From: Treponema sp.
Lineage (GTDB): Bacteria; Spirochaetota; Spirochaetia; Treponematales; Treponemataceae
Assembly (NCBI GenBank): GCA_016290335.1
Contig: JAEETM010000045.1
Location: forward strand, 1 to 26,734
DNA: 26,734 nt
Direction of reading: 5' to 3'
In this document: in pieces, positions 1 to 7,500 of the stretch
How positions within the stretch are numbered: position 1 is the first letter of the stretch
How the letters are laid out: each line of letters begins with the position of its first letter
Translations under genes and position numbers: made by a program
The notes under the pieces: model-generated
Seen by the model: only the letters and a program-made list of their open reading frames with translations
What the model was told of the DNA's origin: nothing
The model's database searches: none

Positions 1-1191
1 GTTGTTGATTGCAGTTGCGCTGTCAAAGGCTTTGTTGTAATTCTGTACAAAGTTCTGATAATCTGAATTGAACTTTTCTTCGAGTGCTGTGTAATCCTTG
101 TCGTTTCGTTCTGTGATTGCAGCAATCTGGGTTTCGTATTTCTGCGAGATTTTTGTATAATCTTCTGTGAACTTTTCTTCAAACTTGGCAATAATTCCGT
201 CGTTTTTGTTGGAAACTGAATCAAGCTGCTGGCTGTATTTGTCGTGAATTGTCTTAACCTTTGCGGTATAGCTTTCTGATAATGTTTCAGACTGCTTTTT
301 GAATTTGTCATCGTAGGCCTGAATGATTTCGGCAGATTTGTCATTAAGGTTCTGACTTACCTTAGAGAATTCTTCATCAATCTTCTTATTAGATTCATCT
401 GTGCGTGAACCGAGCATAGCGGCAAGCTGTGTGAACTTTTCATTCAGTTCTTTTATGTAATTATCTGAACGTTCTGTTGCCTTTTGACTTAAGTGTTCAA
501 AAGCTGTATTTTCCAGAGTATCTGCCCTTTGTGCAGCTTCTGTGTACATGTTCTGGATTTCCTGTTTTGTCTGTTCAAGTGCTTTTTCTGCATTAGCTTT
601 TGAAGCCTTGATTTCTGCTGCAAGACTGTCTGCATAAGCTTTGTATTCATCAAGAAGGGTAGAGGCAATTGCTTTAAGCTGGTCTGCATTGTAGGTTGTA
701 AACTTATCTGAAATCTCAGGGATTCGTTTTTCAATTGTATCGATTGTGTGCTGCTGTTTATTAAGAGTGTTTGTAAGGTTGTTTACGATTGCACTTTCCT
801 TCTGAATGCGCTTAAGGTTTTCTTCAACCTGACCTGTCATATCACTAAGGTCGTTCAAAAGATGTGAATAATTGTTTATCTGCGTACCAATATTGTCTAT
901 GTTCTGAGTATACTGAGAAAGAATCTTAATTTTTTCCTGGAACCCTTCATGCTCCTGAGAAAGAAGCTTTACGGCAGCATTTGCCTGAGACTGGCGAGAG
1001 TCGAACTCAGTTACAAGCATGTTAAAATCATGCTCAACCTTTTTGTAGTGGTCCGAAAGATCAGCCTCACGTTTGTCGGCATAACGCCTTACCTTTTCTA
1101 TGGCGTTATTTCTTTTGTCTATTTCATGAAAATAAATAGAAATACCTAAAGATATTACAGAAGCGATTAGAATTGAGATTACGATTTCCAC
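1..1191 (-). CDS. Membrane-anchored coiled-coil protein, SpiroCoCo type (partial, C-terminus outside window)
   Basis: An uninterrupted frame of 397 codons runs from a GTG at 1191 off the left edge of the window. The first ~20 residues (VEIVISILIASVISLGISIY) form one hydrophobic membrane segment. Everything after it is a long charged, Gln/Glu/Lys-rich alpha-helical coiled coil with repeated phrases such as EEKFTEDYTKISQKYE and EEKFNSDYQNFVQNYN and no recognisable enzymatic domain. This matches the spirochaete SpiroCoCo coiled-coil family as I remember it. The role is unknown; a structural or envelope-organising function is inferred only from architecture. GTG is chosen because a stop codon lies two codons upstream in frame, and a purine-rich GGGTGGGG ends about 9 bases before it. 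It lies 43 bp downstream of the HAD gene on the same strand. An RmuC-like or chemoreceptor-like protein is a less likely alternative because no second domain is visible. Confidence 0.72.
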   Translation of the reverse strand, partial: MEIVISILIASVISLGISIYFHEIDKRNNAIEKVRRYADKREADLSDHYKKVEHDFNMLVTEFDSRQSQANAAVKLLSQEHEGFQEKIKILSQYTQNIDNIGTQINNYSHLLNDLSDMTGQVEENLKRIQKESAIVNNLTNTLNKQQHTIDTIEKRIPEISDKFTTYNADQLKAIASTLLDEYKAYADSLAAEIKASKANAEKALEQTKQEIQNMYTEAAQRADTLENTAFEHLSQKATERSDNYIKELNEKFTQLAAMLGSRTDESNKKIDEEFSKVSQNLNDKSAEIIQAYDDKFKKQSETLSESYTAKVKTIHDKYSQQLDSVSNKNDGIIAKFEEKFTEDYTKISQKYETQIAAITERNDKDYTALEEKFNSDYQNFVQNYNKAFDSATAINN

Positions 1192-1234
1192 TTTTTAATT
1201 CCCCACCCATTTTATTAGACTTTTTCAGACAGCT

Positions 1235-1927
1235 TTAATCATTACCGTCAAAAATAAAACTTTCCAGTTGTGAATATTTCCAGAAGATAAAGTCAGCTGC
1301 CTTTGATTTTTTGCCGAGTTTCCCCTTCAGCGGCGATACAAACCAGGCTGCCTTCATCCCGATTTTCTTAGGACCTATTACATCATACTTGTGATTGTTT
1401 CCGACATAGAGGATTTCTTCCTTTTGAATGCCGAGCTGTTCTGCCATTTTGAAGAACGCAACAGGAGACGGTTTTAACGCTCCGTATTCTTCGGTAGAAA
1501 AGCACAAGTCACAGTACTTTTTCAAGCCCCAGATTTCTCCTTTCTGCTCAGGTGGAAAATCAGAGAGAAAAACAATTTTCACTCCGTTTTCTTTAAGCCT
1601 TTTTATCAGCTTTTCTGTCCCTTTTGCAGGAGAAAAACGCGGAAAATATTTGCGCAGACCGTAGTAAACAATGTCGTCCAGCTTTTTCTGTGCCTTTTCC
1701 GGCGTGCATTTCATTTTTTTTGCCATCAACTCAGCCTGAACCCTGTAAAAATCAGGAATCTGCTCCTGTTTTCGCAGTTCTACACGAACCAGTCCGTAGC
1801 AGCTGAAGAAAAACAAGTGTGCAAAAAAGTGCGGAAAGATTCGGCAGTTAAGCTTCCAGTTTTCGTAGAGTGTGCCGTCGATGTCGAACGCAACTGCTTT
1901 GATGTCAGCAAAATTAGAAATTTTCAC
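1235..1927 (-). CDS. HAD-superfamily hydrolase
   Basis: Predicted cytoplasmic phosphohydrolase of about 230 aa. HAD motif I is AFDIDGTLYE near the N-terminus (nucleophile Asp and acid/base Asp), motif II is VFLSDFP, motif III is the Lys in ALKPSP, and motif IV is YVGNNHKYDVIGPKKIGM, with GNNHKYD in place of the usual GDxxxxD. A helical cap lies between motifs I and II, as in class I HADs resembling phosphoglycolate phosphatase or pyrimidine nucleotidase. The substrate cannot be read from sequence. A longer frame begins at GTG 1942, but a consensus TATAAT box (1934-1939) sits inside that extension, so GTG 1927 is preferred: transcription from this box would start at or next to it. The gene follows the NFACT gene by about 56 bp and precedes the SpiroCoCo gene by 43 bp, all minus strand. 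Confidence 0.88.
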   Translation of the reverse strand: MKISNFADIKAVAFDIDGTLYENWKLNCRIFPHFFAHLFFFSCYGLVRVELRKQEQIPDFYRVQAELMAKKMKCTPEKAQKKLDDIVYYGLRKYFPRFSPAKGTEKLIKRLKENGVKIVFLSDFPPEQKGEIWGLKKYCDLCFSTEEYGALKPSPVAFFKMAEQLGIQKEEILYVGNNHKYDVIGPKKIGMKAAWFVSPLKGKLGKKSKAADFIFWKYSQLESFIFDGND

Positions 1928-1933
1928 CCCTAA

Positions 1934-1962
1934 ATTATACACTATATTTGCAAAATCGTCAT
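1934..1962 (-). promoter_or_regulatory. Promoter of HAD gene; predicts leaderless mRNA
   Basis: Read on the minus strand: -35 ATGACG (1957-1962), 17-bp spacer, -10 TATAAT (1934-1939), then six bases (TTAGGG) and a GTG start at 1927. A transcription start 6-7 bases after the -10 box would fall on the start codon, leaving no room for a 5' leader. Confidence 0.6.
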
Positions 1963-1983
1963 TAATAAATAATCTTTTTTTAT

Positions 1984-3537
1984 TTACTCATTTTGCAAGG
2001 TCTCTAACCGGTTTAAACGGGACTTGTCGGGGGAAATGCACAGGTTTTTTTCCTGGGTTGGGAGGACCAGACCCTTGGGGCCGTTTTTGGCGCGGCGGAG
2101 GTATTTGACGTGGGTGTAGTAGAGGTCGACCTTGGTGTTGTTGCGGGCTTTGGAGTAGTAGACGGCAAGGTTACCGGCATCTAAAAGGATTTCAAGGGGG
2201 ACAGTCTTGCCTTTCTGGGCTTTTACAAAAACGTAGCCGCCCGGGAAATCTCTTGTGTGGAGCCATAAATCATCACCGCGCACGTAATGGCGCAGAAGAT
2301 CATCATTTTCGTTTGCATCGCGGCCAACATAAATCTGCCAGCCGTTTACAAGATAGTCCAGACCAGGATGAGCTTTTTTCTGCTGCTGCTTTGGTGTGGA
2401 ATCGCGGCGCAAAAGCTGCTCAATCTTTATAGGGTTCTGCTCGTTCTTAATCTGTTCGTACTGCGCATCAAGCTTTTCAAGATTTTTCCGCGCCGCTTCT
2501 ATATCATTTGTAAGTTCTTCAGCACCCCTCACAGCCTTTTTGTAATTTTTATAATACTCGGCGGCGTTTTCCTGCGCAGATTTTTCGGGGTCAATTAAAA
2601 GGCGTACCGTTTCACCTGTTTCATAATCTTCGCACTCAAGAAACCTCGAAGTTCCGTCAATCAAATATCCGTAAGAAAGAATCAAATCTCCCTGATGCTT
2701 CAGCTTATCTGCATTCTTAAAGCTTTCCTGTTTCTGCAAAAGATTATCAAGTGCATTCTGTTTTTTTGAGCGGTTGATGTTGTACCATTTTTCTGCCTTT
2801 TCAAGCAGAGCTTCCCGGCTAAGGTTGTCTGCGTGTTCCGAATACCACCAGTCAATGTATTCGTTGAAGGTTGAAAAGTCTCCTGCCCATTCCCTTATCG
2901 GAAACTTAATCTCCGCTTCCTGCCTTTTTTCTTCATCTGGCACCGGAGGAATATAAACTTCACCTTTAAGCTCCTTTCGTTCAGGGCGACGGAACATCGG
3001 TTCAAGAATCACATTGTTTTCATCGCAGAGAATTACGTTTGCCGCATTGTTCCAGAGCTTTATATATAGAAGATAGTTTTCTGTAATCTCTTCTGCTTCA
3101 TCTTCCTGTTTCTGCTTTGCTGATACAGCCTGCGGAAGTGCTCCCGTTTTACCAAAAGCCTGAGCCATTCCAGGAAGAACAATTGAGTTTATCACAGCAT
3201 TTTTTTTCGGGACTTCTGGTGCAACGTTACGTGTAAGTTCCAGCTTTACAATTCGCTCCAGTCCAATCTGCTCACACGAATTAATTCTGGCACCCTTTAT
3301 GTGCGCCCGCAAAAACTCCATAAAGCGCAGCGGTTTTTCGTTCTTAGTGATTTTCCGCCTTGTTTCGTTCATGCGTGTGGAGTTCTGTGCGGTACAGATT
3401 AAAACAGTTTTAGAAACATTTTTGTAAGTATACAGCGCAAGTGTGTCAAAGCCCGGCTGGATTATTTCCTGAATAAATGCTCCTTCCAGATCCAGCTCGG
3501 AAAGAATTAAGTTAATTTCGTTGCAGTTAAGACTCAT
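1984..3537 (-). CDS. NFACT-family protein (RqcH/Rqc2 homologue, FbpA-like)
   Basis: About 517 aa. In the RqcH/Rqc2 family the protein binds split 50S ribosomes with peptidyl-tRNA and recruits tRNA to add C-terminal Ala tails to stalled chains. The C-terminal NFACT-R (DUF814) domain is clear at roughly residues 395-515: WQIYVGRDANENDDLL, GDDLWLHTRDFPGGYVF, SKARNNTKVDLYYTHVKY, and a terminal TQEKNLCISPDK strand. The middle third is coiled coil. The N-terminal NFACT-N domain is recognisable (FLRAHIKGARI, EQIGLERIV) but degenerate: the DR pair used for tRNA binding in RqcH is Glu94-Arg95, and the familiar GRHSN phrase is replaced by LWNNAAN. The start is the Met that begins MSLNCNEINLIL; a 13-codon longer frame contains the -10 box. 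Older annotations call this family fibronectin-binding protein. It precedes the HAD gene. Confidence 0.85.
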   Translation of the reverse strand: MSLNCNEINLILSELDLEGAFIQEIIQPGFDTLALYTYKNVSKTVLICTAQNSTRMNETRRKITKNEKPLRFMEFLRAHIKGARINSCEQIGLERIVKLELTRNVAPEVPKKNAVINSIVLPGMAQAFGKTGALPQAVSAKQKQEDEAEEITENYLLYIKLWNNAANVILCDENNVILEPMFRRPERKELKGEVYIPPVPDEEKRQEAEIKFPIREWAGDFSTFNEYIDWWYSEHADNLSREALLEKAEKWYNINRSKKQNALDNLLQKQESFKNADKLKHQGDLILSYGYLIDGTSRFLECEDYETGETVRLLIDPEKSAQENAAEYYKNYKKAVRGAEELTNDIEAARKNLEKLDAQYEQIKNEQNPIKIEQLLRRDSTPKQQQKKAHPGLDYLVNGWQIYVGRDANENDDLLRHYVRGDDLWLHTRDFPGGYVFVKAQKGKTVPLEILLDAGNLAVYYSKARNNTKVDLYYTHVKYLRRAKNGPKGLVLPTQEKNLCISPDKSRLNRLETLQNE

Positions 3538-3543
3538 AAGGTC

Positions 3544-3572
3544 ATTATAGATAAAGCAGACCTTATGAGCAA
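3544..3572 (-). promoter_or_regulatory. Promoter of NFACT gene; predicts leaderless mRNA
   Basis: Minus strand: -35-like TTGCTC (3567-3572, weak), 17-bp spacer, perfect -10 TATAAT (3544-3549), six bases (GACCTT), then ATG at 3537. No Shine-Dalgarno lies in the usual window. Confidence 0.6.
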
Positions 3573-3642
3573 GCAAGCTGATTTAGTGTGCTAGCTGTTT
3601 TAATGAACCTTTTCCAGTAAGCTTTTTACCTGTAAGCATTCA

Positions 3643-5475
3643 CTAGGCATAATACTGAGCCTGTGCATTCCAAAGCTCGCTGTATAATCCACTTGTTTTC
3701 ATCAGTTCTTCGTGGCTTCCCTGTTCAACAATCTGCCCCTCATCGAATACAAGAATCTTATCGCAGAAACGGCAGGAAGACATACGGTGACTGATGTAAA
3801 TGGAAGTTTTGTCCTGAACCATTGAATCAAAATGCTGGTAGATTTCGTATTCGCTGATTGGGTCTAGAGCAGAGGTTGGCTCATCAAGAATTACAAGTGG
3901 AGCATCCTTGTAAAGGGCGCGGGCAATTGCAATTTTCTGAGCTTCACCGCCGGAGATTTCTACACCTTCATCATTCTGCTGATAAATGTTTGTATTGATT
4001 CCCTTTGGCATTTTAGCAAGACGTTCACCAAAGCCGGAACGTTCCAGACAATCCTTTACGCGAGCTTCTTCAAAATCTTTTCCGCCTGCAACATTTTCTG
4101 CAATGCTGAATGAGAACAGATTAAAGTCCTGGAAAACAACACTGAATAATTGTGCATAATCCTTGTAATCGTAATAACGGATATCAACACCGTTGAGCAG
4201 AATCTGACCTTCGGTTGGTTCATAAAGACGGCAGAGCAGTTTTATAAAGGTTGTTTTACCCGCACCATTTTTTCCGACCACGGCAGTTTTTGTACCAATC
4301 TTAATTTTCTGATTTAGATGACGGAGCACAAAATTATCTGTGTTCGGATATTTAAAAGACACATCCCGGAACTCAATTTCAAACTCGTTATCATCGCGCT
4401 TTTCGGTAGGAATAGTTCCTTCATACTGCTTGTTTTCAATCTCCATATAATCATAAAAGTAAGAAAGATATTCTGCCTTAATATTGATTTCGATGTACGA
4501 ATAAAAAATACTGGAAACACCGTTTACAAGATTTGAATATGCAGAAATATATTTAAGTGCACTTCCCACAGTAATAAAGCCGAAGATTGCCTTAAGGCCA
4601 ACAAAAAGATAGCTTATTATCTGCAAAAGACAGTTTACTAAAAATACCGGGAGCTGGCATTTATTGATTTGAACAAACATTTTCTGAAACTCACTTTCCA
4701 GAAAATTAACAATACTCCGGCATCTGTTTTCAATCAGCTTCTGGCTTTTATAAAGACGGATATACTTTGCATTTGAATAATCAAAAAGCAGATTATAAAG
4801 ATAACCGTATTCCCGATTTATTCTTACATTCTTTACAAACATATCCTGCTGAATATCAGCTTCCTTCTTTTTTGTAAGGGCAGAAACCAAAACACTTAAT
4901 GCCAGCATAATCACAAGAATTACAAAGCTGTACCACTTATTCAAAAAGGATGGTAAGAACCCGGCTACCGCTCCAGCCTTTGGAATAAAAAGCGGAACAA
5001 GAAGAACAATACTGTAAACAATGGAAATGATATTTTCTATAAAACCTGCAAAGGTAGAACAAAAGCCTGAAAAATCACCGCGAGACTGCATTCCTTCCTC
5101 GGCCTTTTTTATCATGTCCAGGGTTTCCTGTTTTTCCAGAATATCATAATCAAGATTAAAGGTTTTACCACAAAGCATCTGGTCAATTTTTTCTGCCAGT
5201 ACAGAGTTGTTTACAGTAAGAATATGCTGCAATCCCCAGAAAACCATTCCCAAAAATCCGCTGGAAACAACCAGAATAATTCCTGTCTTAAATATAGTTT
5301 CAAATGGAGCGTGAGAAATAAGCTGGTCCAGAATTATGCTGCTCAGTACGATTGGTATAAAGGTACTTGTAACGTTAATTATTCGGGAAATGATGATGAG
5401 CGTAATATGTCCCGGCTGTAATCTGTGAGTTAGCTTTAATACCTTGTTTATAGTTGATGTTTTATTATTTTTCAT
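3643..5475 (-). CDS. ABC exporter half-transporter (fused permease and ATPase), second of pair
   Basis: 610 aa with the membrane domain first and the nucleotide-binding domain (NBD) second. About six hydrophobic segments occupy residues ~20-330. The NBD carries Walker A GKNGAGKTT (~residue 403), the Q-loop region SVVFQDFNLF, the signature ISGGEAQKIAIARAL (~508), Walker B with catalytic Glu LVILDEPTSALD (~530) and the H-loop YISHR, so it looks catalytically competent. It ends QAQYYA, echoing QSQYYVNS of the upstream exporter, and the two are closely similar in layout, suggesting duplication and a heterodimer. The start ATG has a Shine-Dalgarno (GGAGA, about 9 bases upstream). It lies 58 bp downstream of its partner. 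Substrate unknown; linkage to a LytTR/GHKL pair makes a peptide, lipid or antimicrobial compound more likely than a nutrient (inference). Confidence 0.88.
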   Translation of the reverse strand: MKNNKTSTINKVLKLTHRLQPGHITLIIISRIINVTSTFIPIVLSSIILDQLISHAPFETIFKTGIILVVSSGFLGMVFWGLQHILTVNNSVLAEKIDQMLCGKTFNLDYDILEKQETLDMIKKAEEGMQSRGDFSGFCSTFAGFIENIISIVYSIVLLVPLFIPKAGAVAGFLPSFLNKWYSFVILVIMLALSVLVSALTKKKEADIQQDMFVKNVRINREYGYLYNLLFDYSNAKYIRLYKSQKLIENRCRSIVNFLESEFQKMFVQINKCQLPVFLVNCLLQIISYLFVGLKAIFGFITVGSALKYISAYSNLVNGVSSIFYSYIEINIKAEYLSYFYDYMEIENKQYEGTIPTEKRDDNEFEIEFRDVSFKYPNTDNFVLRHLNQKIKIGTKTAVVGKNGAGKTTFIKLLCRLYEPTEGQILLNGVDIRYYDYKDYAQLFSVVFQDFNLFSFSIAENVAGGKDFEEARVKDCLERSGFGERLAKMPKGINTNIYQQNDEGVEISGGEAQKIAIARALYKDAPLVILDEPTSALDPISEYEIYQHFDSMVQDKTSIYISHRMSSCRFCDKILVFDEGQIVEQGSHEELMKTSGLYSELWNAQAQYYA

Positions 5476-5516
5476 ATTTTATTCTCCAATTTCCTTAATT
5501 CTTCACTCGTAATTCT

Positions 5517-5544
5517 GAATTATGAATTATGCATTATGAATTAA
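5517..5544. repeat. Four tandem AT-rich heptamers at the exporter-exporter junction
   Basis: On the plus strand the consecutive heptamers are GAATTAT, GAATTAT, GCATTAT and GAATTAA. They span the last codons and stop codon of the upstream exporter and enter the 58-bp gap before the next one. This is probably a slippage-prone microsatellite; copy-number change would alter the extreme C-terminus. Confidence 0.6.
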
Positions 5545-7375
5545 CATAATACTGACTTTGAATGTCAAACATTTCCTTATACTTTCCGCCTTTTTTCATA
5601 AGTTCTTCGTGGCTGCCAGATTCTGTAATTGTGCCGTTTTCAAGGAAGAAAATACGGTCGCAGAACTTTGTAGAAGCAAGCCTGTGCGAAATAAAAACTG
5701 CTGTCTTTCCTTCTGCAAGATTATTGTACTCTTCGTAGATTTTGCTTTCTGCAATCGGATCAAGGGCAGATGTCGGTTCGTCAAGAATCAAAAAGTTTCC
5801 GTTTTTATAAATTGCCTTGGCGAACAAAAGCTTTTGAGTCTCTCCACCAGAAAGCAGTATTCCTTCTGACGAAAAGTTCTGGGTGATGTAAGACATTTCT
5901 TTTTGTGCAAGCGACTCAATTTTTTCTTTTAGGCCTGCTGTTTCAAGACTGTCCCACATTTTCTGTTTATCAGTTTCTGCTTCTTCTGCACCGGACACAT
6001 TTTCCATAACCGTAAAGGCCAGAGGATTTGTATCCTGGAAAAGAACGCTTATAGTATCCTGATACTTTTCAAGTCCAAGCTGGTCGATTGTTTTTCCGTT
6101 TATTAAAATATCGCCGGAAGTCTGGTGATAAAGTCCTGTAAGCAGTTTTACGATTGTTGTTTTACCGGCACCGTTGTTTCCAACCAGAGCAATTTTTTCG
6201 CCCGGCTTAATTGTAAAGTCAAGGTTATTAATAGTAGATTTTTCTACATCAGGGTAGGCAAAACTAACATTGTGGAAAACAATTTCCGGCGGCTGAGTGT
6301 TTAACCTGTATGAATCTTCTTTGCCAGCAACTTCATTTTCAGTTTTGTTTTCAGCTTCATTTTCAACTTCACAGGTTCTGTTTCTTTCTGGCAGATTCAA
6401 AAACTCATGCAAATCATTAAACTCGTGGCTTGACTTTCGCAAATCATTAAACCGCTGAGAAAGAGTATAAATCCAGTTTGTAAAGCCTTCCAGAAGTCCA
6501 AGGTAAAGGGTAAAGGTAGCAATATCCATTGAACCATCAAGAACCTTTTTAATCAAAATTGCATAGGCCAGAATATTGCGGACAAAGTTAAAAAACATTC
6601 CGGAAAGAGTAGGGTAAAACCACACAAGCTGCTGCTTTTTTTCAAACTTTGCACGAGCCTTTATAATTTCCACAAAAAGAGAATTAAACCATTTTCCCAG
6701 CTGATAGATTCTTATATCTTTTCCGGCACTTACATTAAAGCTCTTCTGCTTTATGTAATTTTTCTTACGCCAGATTTCAGAGCTTTCTTCGCGGTGCGCA
6801 TCAGAATATTTAATTGCATAAGTACGCAGGGCAACATCTTCGATAAACATTGCAAAGGTAACTAAAAGGATTCGCCAGTCAAGCACAAAAACCGCAGTGC
6901 CATAGCTTATAATTCCAAACAAAATTACAGCCAGCTCTGTAGTTTCGGTCATAACCTTTTCTACACCAACAAAATTACTGCCAATAGAGTTTGCTGCTTT
7001 TCCAAGAAGCTTCTGCTTTTTCTGAGGTTCAACATTTTCATAATCTGTAGCAACAGCTTTGTGGGTAAAAAGTTCAGTGAAATGGCCGAGTCTGGTATAT
7101 GTGCGCTGAACCTGAACAAAAGTTCCCAAAATATTAGAAGCCCCGCTCACAATCCAGAAAACGGTGACAGCAATGATTATCAGAATTATAAAATTGCGAA
7201 CATCTCCCGCCGAAATTGACCTTATAGCCAGCGAAGGAATAAGGGTTGTAACAAAGGGCGTTGCAATCCTTAAAATAAGATAAACCGGAAGCAGCAGCCA
7301 GGCAGAAGGGTAACGCTTAAACCAGGCTTTTAGAGCAATCCCGATATTTTTGAGAGTTGAGTTTTTCTTTTCCAT
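5534..7375 (-). CDS. ABC exporter half-transporter (fused permease and ATPase), first of pair
   Basis: About 613 aa: N-terminal membrane domain (hydrophobic segments through ~residue 300) and C-terminal NBD. The NBD has Walker A GNNGAGKTT (~401), Q-loop region SVLFQDTNPL, signature LSGGETQKLLFAKAI (~508), Walker B FLILDEPTSALD (~530) and H-loop FISHR. The linker between domains contains an acidic low-complexity stretch (ENEAENKTENEVAGKE, ~335-355), absent from its partner. The start is ATG 7375 rather than the upstream GTG 7381 because GAGG ends five bases before it. The gene follows the histidine kinase by 125 bp, and that gap holds a 21-bp-period direct repeat and candidate promoter. Family knowledge suggests a multidrug, peptide or lipid exporter; the cargo is not determined. 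No precursor peptide gene is visible nearby. Confidence 0.88.
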   Translation of the reverse strand: MEKKNSTLKNIGIALKAWFKRYPSAWLLLPVYLILRIATPFVTTLIPSLAIRSISAGDVRNFIILIIIAVTVFWIVSGASNILGTFVQVQRTYTRLGHFTELFTHKAVATDYENVEPQKKQKLLGKAANSIGSNFVGVEKVMTETTELAVILFGIISYGTAVFVLDWRILLVTFAMFIEDVALRTYAIKYSDAHREESSEIWRKKNYIKQKSFNVSAGKDIRIYQLGKWFNSLFVEIIKARAKFEKKQQLVWFYPTLSGMFFNFVRNILAYAILIKKVLDGSMDIATFTLYLGLLEGFTNWIYTLSQRFNDLRKSSHEFNDLHEFLNLPERNRTCEVENEAENKTENEVAGKEDSYRLNTQPPEIVFHNVSFAYPDVEKSTINNLDFTIKPGEKIALVGNNGAGKTTIVKLLTGLYHQTSGDILINGKTIDQLGLEKYQDTISVLFQDTNPLAFTVMENVSGAEEAETDKQKMWDSLETAGLKEKIESLAQKEMSYITQNFSSEGILLSGGETQKLLFAKAIYKNGNFLILDEPTSALDPIAESKIYEEYNNLAEGKTAVFISHRLASTKFCDRIFFLENGTITESGSHEELMKKGGKYKEMFDIQSQYYVNS

Positions 7376-7414
7376 AAACACCTCGTGTTTTAAAGATGTT
7401 GTAAATATAATTCA

Positions 7415-7443
7415 ATTGTAAGTAATTATTTGTAAAAGTGCAC
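7415..7443 (-). promoter_or_regulatory. Candidate activator-dependent promoter of the exporter pair
   Basis: Minus strand: -10 TACAAT (7415-7420), exactly 17 bp downstream of GTGCAC (7438-7443), which is a poor -35 and forms part of the proximal direct repeat. A near-consensus -10 with a non-consensus -35 overlapped by a repeated operator is typical of promoters needing an activator. Confidence 0.5.
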
Positions 7444-7466
7444 GAAATGCAATAATTAGTGCACGA
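7438..7466. promoter_or_regulatory. 21-bp-period direct repeat, probable LytTR response-regulator binding site
   Basis: Two exact copies of GTGCACGA (7438-7445 and 7459-7466) separated by 13 bp. Flanking bases also match in part: each copy reads A..AGTGCACGA..TG. Direct repeats with about 21-bp period are the known target layout of LytTR regulators such as AgrA, and the minus-strand TGCAC core resembles Clostridium VirR boxes. The only LytTR regulator in the window is encoded two genes upstream, and the site lies directly before the exporters. Confidence 0.6.
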
Positions 7467-7500
7467 GTTGTAAGAAAGATTTACGGAAGTTTTTCCAGTC

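Noticed and set aside
489..734. 81-codon minus-strand open frame near the left edge
   Set aside because: It is an out-of-frame shadow of the SpiroCoCo gene, rich in Gln, Lys and Leu because it reads the same coiled-coil codons shifted.
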